A stretch of 64,000 nt of DNA from Halieaceae bacterium (lineage in GTDB: Bacteria; Pseudomonadota; Gammaproteobacteria; Pseudomonadales; Halieaceae), in the NCBI GenBank assembly GCA_902613175.1, contig CACMGJ010000004.1, positions 1 to 64,000 of the forward strand, given 5' to 3'. The notes under the pieces are model-generated. The model worked only from the letters and a program-made list of their open reading frames with translations, ran no database searches and was not told where the DNA came from. Both the position numbers and the translations under genes were made by a program. Numbering within the stretch: the stretch's first letter is position 1; each line of letters begins with the position of its first letter. Below, in pieces: positions 44,576 through 54,118 of this stretch.

Positions 44576-46408
44576 CTACCTATGCGGCACTATGTCAAAG
44601 GCAACCGTAATTCTCGACTGCGATGACTCGAACGGAACCGTGCCGTGCCACATATATGAGGGAAAGAGCACCAGCTTCCCAACCTCTGGCTTCAATGTTC
44701 GGACTGAGGGGAGATTGAGGCCCAACTTATCTTCAGGCGCGCCAAATTGAATGTAGCCGGCATCGTCTGTAGCACCTGCAACCTCATCTGGAACCGCGAT
44801 GTAAAGTGCAGAGCTAATCCAGCCTTTGGGGTGAACGTGGTTCGTGTGATAACCCTGAGCTCTCAGTCGCACGGACCAAGCGCCGGAAAAAAGAACGTCA
44901 CTGGCAGATGTTCCCTGCACATTTCGGCCCCAGAAAGGATGTCGTGGATCACTGGGAAAACGACTGATCGCATCGACAACGGCCAATCGTATTTGTTGCT
45001 CCAAGCTTTTCACCAGCGGCTCTGCGATGCGAAATAAAAAGCCATTCGTTTGTGTGCCCCCACGAACGCTCTGATCTATGGGATGTGCTTGAGTATGGTG
45101 CAGCGTTTCCAGCACCTCGGCCACCTCACCAAAGTAAGAGGCCGCACTACCATAGCCACTCGGTACCGGCACCTGCACGTCAAAGACCATGCGTTCATAA
45201 TCAACCAGCGCCGCTTCGCGTGGGTCATTCATCATGCGCAGTGCGGAGCACCTAAACGCAAGCGCCAATTGGTCCTGCGGGTCAATTTTTAGAGCGTCTA
45301 CCAGCAGGGATTCGGCACGATCTGGCTCACGAATTTTTAGGAGCTGTAATGCAAAATCAAATTTAACCTGTATCTCAGACGGATAGAGTGAAAGTAACCT
45401 TTCATAAGAAGACACCATGTCGTCATGCTTACCCTCATCGGCCAGCCCAATCGCCTTGAGGCTCTGCAGACCCAGAGTCGATGGGCATCCAGAAGCCAAC
45501 GCCTCGGCCAACAATGCACGCTGATCATCCTTGCGGTCGAGAAACTTCAAAAACCCAATTGCTGTCTCCCAAAGTGATGGATTTGTCCGATGCTTTCGAG
45601 CCGCAATGATCAAATCTTCTACGGGGTCGCCAGGCGAGTTGCTTTCAACATGGAGTCTCGTCGCTACTCTATGTAATTCGAGGTCGGTTGAATGGCGGTC
45701 TAACCCGAGCCGTGCAAACGCCACCGCATCGTGAGACCGTCCAGATTCCAAAAGAGATTCCGCGGTATTTCGGTACAGGTCGGCGGAGTCGAAACCCAAA
45801 GTCTGGGCGGTCTGGTAGGCGATCGCCGCCTCTTTGAATTTTCCCTGCTCCCGACAGAGCTGGCCTAAAGCGTAATTCAGCATAGCCGAGCCAGGGATTA
45901 ATCGGATTGCCCGCTCGATCATGCTGACCGCCTCATCCAGACGTTTAAGGCGCTGAGCGGCGCCGGCCGCCAGTTCCCATGCCGATTCATCCTTGGGGGA
46001 AACGCTAATCAACTTGTTGGCACTAAACAGTGCTTCGTCACAAAGATCCAAACGCAGCTGTGTCGTTGCCAATGCTTTCCACGCTTCGGGCATTTGTGGA
46101 GCAAGGGTAGCAGCCCGCTGATGGAGAGGCAGTGCCTCCGCTGGTGCCACTGTCTCACGTAAAAAATTTCCGAAATTCAACAAGAGATCAATTCGGTCAG
46201 GCGTGACTTTCAACGCTTCGGAGAAAGCATCACGCGTGGTGGCTGCGTCACCGACTTGAGCGGCTGCCACAGCCAGCATGTATAAGATATTGGGCTCTCG
46301 CGGCGCGTAAGACAGAACCTCGCGGCAGAGCTTTATGCCTGCATCAAAACGCCCTCGCATCAAATACGCCTGGATGCTCTGCACATCCTGTCTCAGATCT
46401 CGTTTCAT
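44576..46408 (-). CDS. TPR-repeat protein fused to a 2OG-Fe(II) oxygenase domain
   Basis: A 610-residue cytoplasmic protein. Residues about 10-400 hold tandem tetratricopeptide repeats (for example NILYMLAVAAAQVGDAATTR, LNYALGQLCREQGKFKEAA). The C-terminal about 190 residues form a putative 2-oxoglutarate/Fe(II) oxygenase of the 2OG-FeII_Oxy_5 type: NHVHPKGWISSALYI (His524/His526), LVLFPSYMWHGTVPF (His588) and SRITVAFDI (Arg599, 2OG carboxylate). No signal peptide. It is divergent from the TonB receptor gene across 423 bp. A second TPR-hydroxylase lies on the other side of the receptor. The substrate is unknown; a receptor-related hydroxylation is only an inference. Confidence 0.82.
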   Translation of the reverse strand: MKRDLRQDVQSIQAYLMRGRFDAGIKLCREVLSYAPREPNILYMLAVAAAQVGDAATTRDAFSEALKVTPDRIDLLLNFGNFLRETVAPAEALPLHQRAATLAPQMPEAWKALATTQLRLDLCDEALFSANKLISVSPKDESAWELAAGAAQRLKRLDEAVSMIERAIRLIPGSAMLNYALGQLCREQGKFKEAAIAYQTAQTLGFDSADLYRNTAESLLESGRSHDAVAFARLGLDRHSTDLELHRVATRLHVESNSPGDPVEDLIIAARKHRTNPSLWETAIGFLKFLDRKDDQRALLAEALASGCPSTLGLQSLKAIGLADEGKHDDMVSSYERLLSLYPSEIQVKFDFALQLLKIREPDRAESLLVDALKIDPQDQLALAFRCSALRMMNDPREAALVDYERMVFDVQVPVPSGYGSAASYFGEVAEVLETLHHTQAHPIDQSVRGGTQTNGFLFRIAEPLVKSLEQQIRLAVVDAISRFPSDPRHPFWGRNVQGTSASDVLFSGAWSVRLRAQGYHTNHVHPKGWISSALYIAVPDEVAGATDDAGYIQFGAPEDKLGLNLPSVRTLKPEVGKLVLFPSYMWHGTVPFESSQSRITVAFDIVPHR

Positions 46409-46831
46409 AAACTCGTTGCCCGCCGAGCCGAAATTAGCCCGTTCAACTCATCACACTGTTGCTCGAGTAAGGATATCAGTCGCGCCGACTAGATCGCTAA
46501 CAATAGCCTTGTTACGGCGAGAAAAAGGCTGATGCAGACAGGCATGGGCACCAGACTACGCGGCGGATTTGATTATCCGCGACTCCACCACTGAAGTGTG
46601 AGTTTTTACTGGGAACAGCCCAAATTCGCGTTTGTCGCAAAAAGTTCCCCAAAAGGACGTGAAAAATTCACAAAAAATTGAAAATATGGTCATAAAAATG
46701 CGTCTTGGGTATCACGGCGATGCCCCTTTTCGCTATTGTTCAGTTGTGGAGCTGTCTAAGTGCCGCGCATGGTGTTTTAAATATGCACCGCAACGAGTCC
46801 TTGAATTTACATTAACTACGGGAGGTTTCTC
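46409..46831. other. 423-bp divergent intergenic region, TPR-oxygenase / TonB receptor
   Basis: No convincing gene is seen. The region turns AT-rich from about 46640. It holds an inverted repeat GTGAA-AAA-TTCAC (separate entry) and a strong GGAGG at the receptor start. I could not find a convincing -35/-10 pair for either gene; a regulator-dependent promoter is likely. A short reading frame at 46632-46835 has no family features and is not called. Confidence 0.5.
46659..46671. promoter_or_regulatory. Inverted repeat, candidate operator
   Basis: GTGAA (46659-46663), AAA, TTCAC (46667-46671): a perfect 5-bp palindrome with a 3-bp spacer, inside the AT-rich stretch about 160 nt before the TonB receptor ATG. 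It could bind a dimeric regulator. Such a short palindrome can occur by chance. Confidence 0.3.
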
Positions 46832-49800
46832 ATGAAATCTTTTAGCAAAAACTACCTCAGTCACGCGGTAGCCGCAGCGGTTGCTTCGACGTTTCCGGGC
46901 TTTGCGTTTGCACAAAACGATGAAGCTTCTGAAATCGAAGAAATCGTTGTAACCGGTTCGCGTTTGACCAAATCAAACGTTACATCTTCAGTACCTTTGG
47001 TTCAGATCGGTGCGGAAGAAATCAATAGCCGTGGTGTAGCCCGTGTCGAAGACGTGGTCAACATTCTTCCAAACGTATTCGTTTCACAGACAACGGACGT
47101 AGCAAACGGCGCTACTGGAACTTCCACACTCAACCTTCGTGGTCTTGGATCAAACCGCACGCTTGTATTAATCGACGGAAAGCGCCTTCCATTCGGTAGC
47201 CCATTCTCGTCGTCAGCGAACGTAGATATGGTTCCCGCTCGTATGGTCGAAAGAGTTGACATCCTCACTGCTGGGGCGTCTGCGGTCTACGGTTCTGATG
47301 CCGTTGCAGGTGTTGTTAACTTCATAACAAAGAAAGACTTTGAAGGTTTTGAGTTCGATTACCAGTACGGCGCGAATTACAACGCCAACGACAACGCTTA
47401 CATGGGTGATCTGCTAGACGCTCAAGGCTTTTTTAATCCTGGCGCGACTACAACTGGTGAAGCCAGTCTGATGTCGATACTTATGGGCGTCAACAGTTCA
47501 GATGGTCGCGGCAACATCACGCTTTTCGGCACATACGAAGATCAGGAAGAGATGCTAGGCAAAGACCGTGACACAGGCGCATGTACCTTGTTCGGCTCTT
47601 CTGAGCCGTTCTGTGGTGGTTCTGCTAACTTCCGAATTTTTCGCGGCACTGTCAATAACGGAGTGGTCGGGGGATTTATGCACCAAGAACCGAATGGTGA
47701 GTTGATACCGTTCGTTGGTACTTCGGATCAGCGCTACAATTACGGCGCGGTCAATCACTATCAGCGCCCTGTTGAGCGCTGGAACCTAGGCGCAAGCGGT
47801 CATTATGAGTTAACTGAAAACGTCGAAGCGTATTTCGATATATCGTACATGAACAACAAGTCTGACTCTCAGATTGCGGAGTCCGCAACATTCAACCGTT
47901 CATTCAAGACAAACTGTGACAATCCTCTGCTGTTGGGCGGAAACCCCAACAACAATGCAGATGGTGTTCGTTTGGGTGACTTTACTGGTACATTTGACGC
48001 GGACGGTAACTTCATCAGCTGCCTTGATTGGCTGGCTGCTGGCAACGAATCAATTGACGTACAGTTCATCAACTCGCACCGAAACGTCGAAGGAGGCCCT
48101 CGTAGGAGCACTTACGAGAACAGCTCCTGGCGTGCCATTTTCGGTTTTCGGGGCGACATCAACGATGACTTTGCGTTCGACATCTTTGGCCAGTATGCGG
48201 CAACTAACGGTACTCGCATTTCGCAGAATGACTTGAACTTTAACCGTGTGCAGCAGGCGCTCTACATCGTTGACGACGGCTCCGGTAACCCAGTTTGTCG
48301 TGATTCGAGTGGTGGATGTACTGCCTGGAACATCTTCACGCGTAATGCGGATGGCTCTACGAACGTAACCGACGAAGCAGCTGCATTCATCGCCGGTGTT
48401 GGTATCGTAACGGGTGACACTGAGCAGACTATTTTCGGTGGTACGATCGAAGGTGATCTCACTAACTTTGGCATCAAGAGCCCGATGGCAGACGCTGGTA
48501 TGACAGGCCTGGTAGGTTTCGAGTATCGTGAAGACTTCCTGGGTCGTTTGTCAGACGACATCTCTAAGATCGGGGGTGGCCAGGGCCTCACTGGTACGGG
48601 TGGTGCCACACTGCCTATCGCAGGTGAAATTGAGGTCGAAGAAGTCTTCATGGAACTGTCTATGCCTCTGATCACGGGTCAGCCCATGATTCAGGAGCTT
48701 GGCCTTACGGCTGGCTATCGTTTCTCTGACTACACTACCAACGGTAACGGCATATCGAACTCGTTCGATACAGATACTTACTTCGCTGGTTTGAGCTGGT
48801 CACCAAACGACGAAGTGCGTTTCCGTGTAAACCAGTCAGTGGCGATTCGCGCACCAAACGTGTTTGACCTTTATGTGGGCATCAATACTGGTCTTTTTGA
48901 GCTAGCCCCGGTTAATGGTGACGGCGATCCTTGTTCAGGACCAACGCCAGCAGCCACACAAGCGCAGTGTGCGAATACCGGTCTTCCAGCGTCTCAGTAC
49001 GGAAGTGTTAGTCCAGCAGCTGCGGGTCAGTTCAACCTGATCACAGGTGGTAACCCTAACCTCGTGGCGGAATACGGTGAGACGACTACATTTGGTGTGG
49101 TGATCACTCCAAGCATGATCGAGAACCTCTCCATCGCAATCGACTACTTCGATATTGAAGTAACTGATGCTATTGGAGTCGTACCTGGGCAAACTTCGTT
49201 GGATCGTTGCCTCGAAACCGGCGACCCGGCGTTCTGTGGCAATATTAATCGTGACGCTGCTGGTACGCTTCACCTCTTAAGCGAGGGGGCTAACGGTGGT
49301 CTTTCGGGTATTAGCACGCAAAACATCAACGTTGCGACATTTGCAACGGAAGGTATCGATCTAAATGTAACCTACATGCTTGATCTAAGCGATATGGGTT
49401 ATATCAACATCGATTACGCAGCGACCTTCTTGGATACCATTTACAACGTGGCTATCCCGGGTGATGCAGCCATTGAGTGTGCTGGTCGATACGCAGGACC
49501 TTGTGAACTGCCGAGATCTGAGTATAAGCATCGTCTTTTAGCAACATGGGCGACTCCATATGACGTCACAGTCTCAGCAACATGGCGCCATATCGGTGAA
49601 ACAGACTTATATGGTCTGGAAGAGTCACGTGGCTACCTAGAGGACTCCATGGAAGAGCGTAACTACGTCGATATCGCTGCAACTTATGATTACAACGAAA
49701 ATATCCAGATGCGAATTGGTGCGAACAACATCCTCGGTGATGACGCGCCCGTCACAACGTCATCTGGCACAGCGCCTGGCAACAACAATACCTACCCTGG

Positions 49801-49852
49801 TTTGTTTGAGGTGAGCACATACTTGTTCGCCGGTGTAACCGTTAAGTTCTAA
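46832..49852 (+). CDS. TonB-dependent outer membrane receptor
   Basis: Energised outer-membrane uptake receptor of 1006 residues. The signal peptide ends AFA at about 27. The TonB-box-like EIEEIVVTGSRL is at about 34-45. The plug domain (to about 165) has TSTLNLRGLGSNRTLVLIDG and VDILTAGASAVYGSDAVAGVVN, and the 22-strand barrel ends with the typical terminal Phe (GVTVKF). Start ATG 46832 has GGAGG. Codons are more T-ending than in the neighbours, suggesting high expression. It is followed by a near-perfect terminator. It belongs to the large-barrel 'TBDR with VVTGSR' class of Caulobacter/marine bacteria; the ligand (carbohydrate, peptide or other) cannot be told. Confidence 0.95.
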   Translation: MKSFSKNYLSHAVAAAVASTFPGFAFAQNDEASEIEEIVVTGSRLTKSNVTSSVPLVQIGAEEINSRGVARVEDVVNILPNVFVSQTTDVANGATGTSTLNLRGLGSNRTLVLIDGKRLPFGSPFSSSANVDMVPARMVERVDILTAGASAVYGSDAVAGVVNFITKKDFEGFEFDYQYGANYNANDNAYMGDLLDAQGFFNPGATTTGEASLMSILMGVNSSDGRGNITLFGTYEDQEEMLGKDRDTGACTLFGSSEPFCGGSANFRIFRGTVNNGVVGGFMHQEPNGELIPFVGTSDQRYNYGAVNHYQRPVERWNLGASGHYELTENVEAYFDISYMNNKSDSQIAESATFNRSFKTNCDNPLLLGGNPNNNADGVRLGDFTGTFDADGNFISCLDWLAAGNESIDVQFINSHRNVEGGPRRSTYENSSWRAIFGFRGDINDDFAFDIFGQYAATNGTRISQNDLNFNRVQQALYIVDDGSGNPVCRDSSGGCTAWNIFTRNADGSTNVTDEAAAFIAGVGIVTGDTEQTIFGGTIEGDLTNFGIKSPMADAGMTGLVGFEYREDFLGRLSDDISKIGGGQGLTGTGGATLPIAGEIEVEEVFMELSMPLITGQPMIQELGLTAGYRFSDYTTNGNGISNSFDTDTYFAGLSWSPNDEVRFRVNQSVAIRAPNVFDLYVGINTGLFELAPVNGDGDPCSGPTPAATQAQCANTGLPASQYGSVSPAAAGQFNLITGGNPNLVAEYGETTTFGVVITPSMIENLSIAIDYFDIEVTDAIGVVPGQTSLDRCLETGDPAFCGNINRDAAGTLHLLSEGANGGLSGISTQNINVATFATEGIDLNVTYMLDLSDMGYINIDYAATFLDTIYNVAIPGDAAIECAGRYAGPCELPRSEYKHRLLATWATPYDVTVSATWRHIGETDLYGLEESRGYLEDSMEERNYVDIAATYDYNENIQMRIGANNILGDDAPVTTSSGTAPGNNNTYPGLFEVSTYLFAGVTVKF

Positions 49853-49878
49853 GTTGCTGACTTATCAGGCGATAAACA

Positions 49879-49904
49879 GGGGGGCAAAAGCCCCCCTTTT
49901 TTTT
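49879..49904 (+). terminator. Rho-independent terminator of the TonB receptor gene
   Basis: Perfect 7-bp stem GGGGGGC (49879-49885) / GCCCCCC (49890-49896), AAAA tetraloop, and an unbroken run of eight T (49897-49904). It starts 26 nt after the receptor stop. The next gene's reading frame opens only 5 nt beyond it. Confidence 0.93.
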
Positions 49905-49945
49905 GCATAATGGCAACCAGTATCAAACCTACGTGGACACACCCG

Positions 49946-51115
49946 ATGACAACCGGCATTCAATCCTCCACCAATCCGCAACAACTTCTGGGCGATGCCA
50001 TTGCGGCACTTCGCGCAACACAACTCGAGAACGCTGTTTTACTGGCTCGGCAAGCGGTAGAGCTCGGCCTTGATAACACTACGGTCTGGGGCGTCATTGC
50101 ACTCGCCAGTCGTAATATGGGCGATTACAAGACGGCCCACGAGGCGGCAGACCGCGCAATCGCCCATGACGGGGGTAATGCCCGGGCTTTCGTCGTAAAG
50201 GGTGATGCCTTTTTCGCACAGAATAACCCCCGCGCGGCGGTAGCGTTTTATCAGCGAGGTCTAACCCTGAGTCCGTTGCACCCTGACATGGTTCAGGAAA
50301 TCCGAGTGGAATTTCTGCGGGCACAGACCCGATTGCAAGATTTGCAGAAAACCTTCAGCGAGCACATGACCCAAGAGGTGCAACCGCTGCTTGATGACAC
50401 CGACCGCTGTACGCCTCGTATGCAAGGCGCCGTCGATTTGCTGCTCGGCAAACGGCGTCTTTACTATCCCGAGCCGCGGCACATCATGATTCCCGATCTG
50501 CCCGTTCACGAATTCTACCCACGCGATCAATTCCCATGGCTTGAAAACCTGGAAGCCAAAACGTCTATCATTCTTGACGAGATCAATAGGCTGATCGCGC
50601 ACGGTACAGCCTTCGATCCATATCTCACCGAGAACAACGAACGCCCTGTCTTTGATACACACGGTATGTCAGGTAATGACGATTGGGGCGCGTTTTACCT
50701 CTGGAAGAACGGCGAGGCGATCACTGAGAATCAGACGCTTTGCCCGGAAACCACCAAGGCCATGAACGCGCTTCCGTTGGTCTTTTCAGGTGAGCGTTGT
50801 CCCAATATTCTATTTTCGCGTCTGAAAGCAGGCGCGACCATCCCCCCTCATAACGGCATGATCAACAGTCGGTTGATTGGTCACCTCCCATTGATCATCC
50901 CAGATGATTGTGGCTTTCGCGTGGGCAACCAGACACGCCCTTGGGTCTTAGGCGAGGCATTCTTGTTCGACGACACAATCGAACACGAGGCATGGAACCA
51001 CTCATCGGAAGATCGTTTCGTTTTGATATTCGAAGTCTGGAAACCCGAACTCAACGAAGCAGAGCAAGCGCTGATTACCCGCATGCTGACTGCAGTGGAT
51101 AGTTATGGCGCTTAG
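49946..51115 (+). CDS. TPR-repeat protein fused to an aspartyl/asparaginyl beta-hydroxylase domain
   Basis: A 389-residue cytoplasmic protein from ATG 49946. Residues about 10-130 form TPR helices (LLARQAVELGLDNTTVWGVI, AFVVKGDAFFAQNNPRAAVA). The C-terminal about 200 residues match the Asp/Asn beta-hydroxylase family: PPHNGMINSRLIGHLPL (His302), DDTIEHEAWN (His347) and EDRFVLIFEVW (Arg357), the Fe and 2OG ligands. An in-frame ATG at 49910 lies only 5 nt after the receptor's terminator, so 49946 is preferred. It must have its own promoter or depend on readthrough. Substrate unknown. It pairs functionally with the TPR-2OG protein at 44.6 kb by context only. Confidence 0.85.
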   Translation: MTTGIQSSTNPQQLLGDAIAALRATQLENAVLLARQAVELGLDNTTVWGVIALASRNMGDYKTAHEAADRAIAHDGGNARAFVVKGDAFFAQNNPRAAVAFYQRGLTLSPLHPDMVQEIRVEFLRAQTRLQDLQKTFSEHMTQEVQPLLDDTDRCTPRMQGAVDLLLGKRRLYYPEPRHIMIPDLPVHEFYPRDQFPWLENLEAKTSIILDEINRLIAHGTAFDPYLTENNERPVFDTHGMSGNDDWGAFYLWKNGEAITENQTLCPETTKAMNALPLVFSGERCPNILFSRLKAGATIPPHNGMINSRLIGHLPLIIPDDCGFRVGNQTRPWVLGEAFLFDDTIEHEAWNHSSEDRFVLIFEVWKPELNEAEQALITRMLTAVDSYGA

Positions 51116-51187
51116 TGTACTTGCGAGTGTTAGCACCGGCGCGACTGACTGTCACCGCGGCTGCAATAAACTCGGCCAATAATCGTC

Positions 51188-51826
51188 ATGATATCTACCA
51201 CGCAGTTTGAATCCTATGATCACCAGACTCGGCTTTCTATTTCCGACAACATCTCGAGCTTCTCTTATGAAAGCCAGCCTCTGGAGGACCTGCGCGCAGC
51301 CGCTGTCGCTATCGTCATCGCGGCACACCGAGGCGGCCCGACTATCCTACTCACCCGAAGGTCCGGCAAGTTACGCGCCCATAGCGGTCAGTGGGCACTA
51401 CCAGGTGGTCGACTGGATGCCGGGGAGTCGGCGGAAGACGCGGCCTTGCGGGAGCTTGAGGAAGAGATAAACCTGTCACTGACTCACGATGCCGTCATCG
51501 GGCGGTTAGATGACTACATTACACGCTCGGGTTATCGTATCACTCCCATCGTTCTGTGGTCGGGCCATGAATCAGATCAATTAAGGCCCAACCCTGATGA
51601 AGTAGCGTCGATTCACACTGTCAGCTTCAAAGAGTTAGCGAACCCTTCTGCCCCACAGTTTGACGAGGTACCGGATAGCGATCGAGCAGTCCTTTCGATG
51701 AGATTAAGTGTCGACCAGATCTATGCACCCACGGCGGCATTTCTGTACCAGTTCCGTGAGGTCGGTATCCTCGGGAAACACACACGCGTGCTTCACTACG
51801 ATCAGCCGCGGTTTGCATGGCGTTAG
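51188..51826 (+). CDS. NUDIX hydrolase, CoA pyrophosphatase (NudL)-like
   Basis: A 212-residue NUDIX enzyme. The box GRLDAGESAEDAALRELEEE fits GX5EX7REUXEE, with the final Gly of the consensus replaced by Ile. The preceding ILLTRRSGKLRAHSGQWALP is the extra signature of the CoA-pyrophosphatase (NudL/UPF0035) group, which cleaves CoA and its derivatives to phosphopantetheine. Gln-Trp replaces the usual Gln-Val/Ile-Ser/Ala in GQVSFPGG. No strong Shine-Dalgarno sequence precedes ATG 51188. Convergent with the aminotransferase gene. Confidence 0.85.
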   Translation: MISTTQFESYDHQTRLSISDNISSFSYESQPLEDLRAAAVAIVIAAHRGGPTILLTRRSGKLRAHSGQWALPGGRLDAGESAEDAALRELEEEINLSLTHDAVIGRLDDYITRSGYRITPIVLWSGHESDQLRPNPDEVASIHTVSFKELANPSAPQFDEVPDSDRAVLSMRLSVDQIYAPTAAFLYQFREVGILGKHTRVLHYDQPRFAWR

Positions 51827-51918
51827 TTCAGCGCTCTAGGCTGATTCAAAAGCACAAGCACTGAACTCGACTCGTCGAATCTCAGACGCCTTTAACGCTC
51901 GAGATTCGCCGCTCGGTT

Positions 51919-53037
51919 CTAGCTACCCAGCACAGCCTCGAGGGCGCTCAAACAGCGATTGATATTGACGTCATTGCTACTCGAACCCATTAGCCCTATT
52001 CGCCATTGCTTACCGGCAAGCTCGCCAAGACCAGCACCCACCTCGAGATCGAACTCATTCAGTAGACGCGACCGCACGGTGGCATCGTCGACACCCTCAG
52101 GAATCCTCACCGCATTGAGTTGTGGGAGTCGCCACGCTTCATCCACTGCGAGCTCGAGCCCAAGCTTTGATAGGCCAGCGGCAAGCTTTAAGTGATTCGC
52201 TTTGTGCCGCGCAATACTCGCCTCGAGGCCCTCTTCCTCGAGCATAAGTAATGCCTCGTGAATAGCATAGACCGCATTAACAGGGGCTGTGTGGTGGTAC
52301 GAGCGCTTCGCGCCCTCGCCCCAATAGCCCATGATGAGATTCATATCCAGGAACCAGCTTTGGACCTTTTGAGTTCGCGCACTAATGGCTGAAACAGCGG
52401 CATCGCTAAACGTGATAGGCGAGATACCGGGCAACCCTGAGAGACACTTTTGAGTCCCAGAGTAGACGACGTCCGCACCCCACTCGTCAGCTTTTAGCTC
52501 GATGCCTACCAGTGACGTCACCGCATCGACAATCACCAACATGCCCGCGTCTTTTGCCAGTCGGCACAGTGTCTCCGCATCGCTTCGAACACCAGTGGAT
52601 GTCTCGGCATGGACAAAGGCAACGACTTTCGCATCAGGGTGCTCTTTAATCGCGGCTTCGAGCTTCTCGGGATCAACGGGGTCACCCCAGCGATCCATCA
52701 CCATGGCTGCAGTCGCCCCGCAACGTTCGACGTTTTCCTTCATACGCCCGCCGAAGACGCCGTTCTGGCAAACAATGACTTTGTCGCCGCACTCGAGCAA
52801 ATTGACAAACGCAGCCTCCATACCAGCCGATCCGGGGGCAGACAGCGGAATTGTTAACTCATTGCTAGTTTGGAAGGCATACTGCAAGAGCCTCTTCACA
52901 TCATCCATAAGACCGACGAACAGGGGATCGAGGTGACCAATGGTGGGACGCGCAGACGCGGCAAGCACTCGTGGCGATACGTCCGAAGGACCGGGACCCA
53001 TGAGTGTGCGAACGGGCGGATGAAAGCTAGATGACAT
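51919..53037 (-). CDS. Class V aminotransferase, alanine-glyoxylate/serine-pyruvate type
   Basis: PLP enzyme of the AGXT/serine-glyoxylate aminotransferase group, 372 residues. N-terminal LMGPGPSDVSPRVLAA is typical. The PLP-binding Asp171 lies in IVDAVTSLVG and Lys197 in VYSGTQKCLSGLPG. ATG 53037 has a perfect GGAGG and fits relatives better than the in-frame codon at 53064. It would transaminate glyoxylate with alanine or serine, relevant to glycolate/photorespiratory-type salvage or the serine cycle; no other serine-cycle gene is here. Confidence 0.9.
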   Translation of the reverse strand: MSSSFHPPVRTLMGPGPSDVSPRVLAASARPTIGHLDPLFVGLMDDVKRLLQYAFQTSNELTIPLSAPGSAGMEAAFVNLLECGDKVIVCQNGVFGGRMKENVERCGATAAMVMDRWGDPVDPEKLEAAIKEHPDAKVVAFVHAETSTGVRSDAETLCRLAKDAGMLVIVDAVTSLVGIELKADEWGADVVYSGTQKCLSGLPGISPITFSDAAVSAISARTQKVQSWFLDMNLIMGYWGEGAKRSYHHTAPVNAVYAIHEALLMLEEEGLEASIARHKANHLKLAAGLSKLGLELAVDEAWRLPQLNAVRIPEGVDDATVRSRLLNEFDLEVGAGLGELAGKQWRIGLMGSSSNDVNINRCLSALEAVLGS

Positions 53038-53152
53038 GACGACCTCCAAATTGGGGCCACGCATAATGCCCTAACCCCCGTAATGATGCGACTGATGTAC
53101 GCCATTATTCATTTTATTTTGATCATTAGTGTGCGGGTCCTACAATCAAGGC

Positions 53153-53797
53153 ATGACGTCCGTGCCAAAACTGTACTCATTCCGACGCTGCCCCTACGCG
53201 ATGCGAGCACGCATGGCCATTGCCTATGCGGGTATTGAGGTTGGGTTACGCGAAGTGGTCCTAAAAGATAAGCCCGCAGCTATGCTCGAAGCCTCGTCAA
53301 AGGGCACTGTACCTGTTCTCATTGACACCAATGGACGAGTTATCGACGAAAGTCTCGATGTGATGGCGTGGGCCCTCGACCAGCAGGATTCGGATCACTG
53401 GTTGAAGGGTGCGGGTCTGCAGGATCCGCTAATCGATAGCTGTGATAATACGTTTAAGCATTGGCTAGATCGTTATAAATACGCGGTGAGGTTCCCCGAG
53501 CAGAGCGAGCAGTGGTACCGAGCGCAAGGTGAGCGCTTTCTTGATCAGCTTGAGCAACCACTGACTCATCATCGTTACTTAAGGGGCGACTCGCTGTCCG
53601 CGGTGGATGTTGCCGTGATGCCCTTTATCAGACAGTTTGCCGCTGTCGACCCCATCTGGTGGCGGCAAGCTCCCTACTCCATGACCCGCAAGTGGCTCGA
53701 GGTCTTGTTAACAAGCAACTTATTCACCAGCGTTATGGCGAAATATCCAGTATGGAAAGAGGGTGATCCCGAACAGTCCTTCCCGGCTGACAGATAG
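53153..53797 (+). CDS. Glutathione S-transferase family protein
   Basis: A 214-residue GST. The N-terminal thioredoxin-fold domain has YSFRRCPYAMRARMA with Cys13 as the likely catalytic residue (CPYA, a glutaredoxin-like/omega-type arrangement). GTVPVLIDTNGRVIDESLDVM is the glutathione-binding cis-Pro and Glu-Ser region. The C-terminal helical domain follows (LRGDSLSAVDVAVMPFIRQF). A Cys rather than Ser/Tyr suggests deglutathionylation or thiol transfer instead of conjugation. ATG 53153 is used; it is divergent from the aminotransferase. Confidence 0.9.
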   Translation: MTSVPKLYSFRRCPYAMRARMAIAYAGIEVGLREVVLKDKPAAMLEASSKGTVPVLIDTNGRVIDESLDVMAWALDQQDSDHWLKGAGLQDPLIDSCDNTFKHWLDRYKYAVRFPEQSEQWYRAQGERFLDQLEQPLTHHRYLRGDSLSAVDVAVMPFIRQFAAVDPIWWRQAPYSMTRKWLEVLLTSNLFTSVMAKYPVWKEGDPEQSFPADR

Positions 53798-54118
53798 CAG
53801 ATTGCAATATGGCCTAGTTTGCGGGACCGACGGATATCCTAAAAACTTTTTGCAAATGCCCGTCCAGTTATATTTTCTTGCGCTGAATGACGCCATAGAT
53901 CTATGTGCTGAGGGATTGCCTGTCACGTTGATCGATACAATTCCACCGAGCCTGTCGTCCTGCGGAAACTGACAACAGGCCACCGCGTTGGCTCAAGGGT
54001 GATACAGACGAAGGCCCCTGCGTTCACGCACGTCTGATGAATATCTGGAAATCCTAAACTCTTATCCTAGACTGATGATGAACATCCGGTGTGTTTTTAT
54101 CTAAACAAGAGGCATTTT
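53798..54118. other. 321-bp intergenic stretch, no supported gene
   Basis: Short overlapping frames exist on both strands (for example 53763-53972 plus and 53720-53983 minus), but neither has a Shine-Dalgarno sequence, a family motif or credible composition, and both run into the GST gene. I see no terminator, tRNA or repeat. The AAGAGG at about 54107-54112 belongs to the following gene. Confidence 0.5.

Noticed and set aside
46632-46835. 67-codon frame before the TonB receptor
   Set aside because: AT-rich leader region, no family features and it ends in the receptor start.
53763-53972. Short frame in the GST-downstream gap
   Set aside because: No Shine-Dalgarno sequence, it starts inside the GST gene and has no recognisable protein features.
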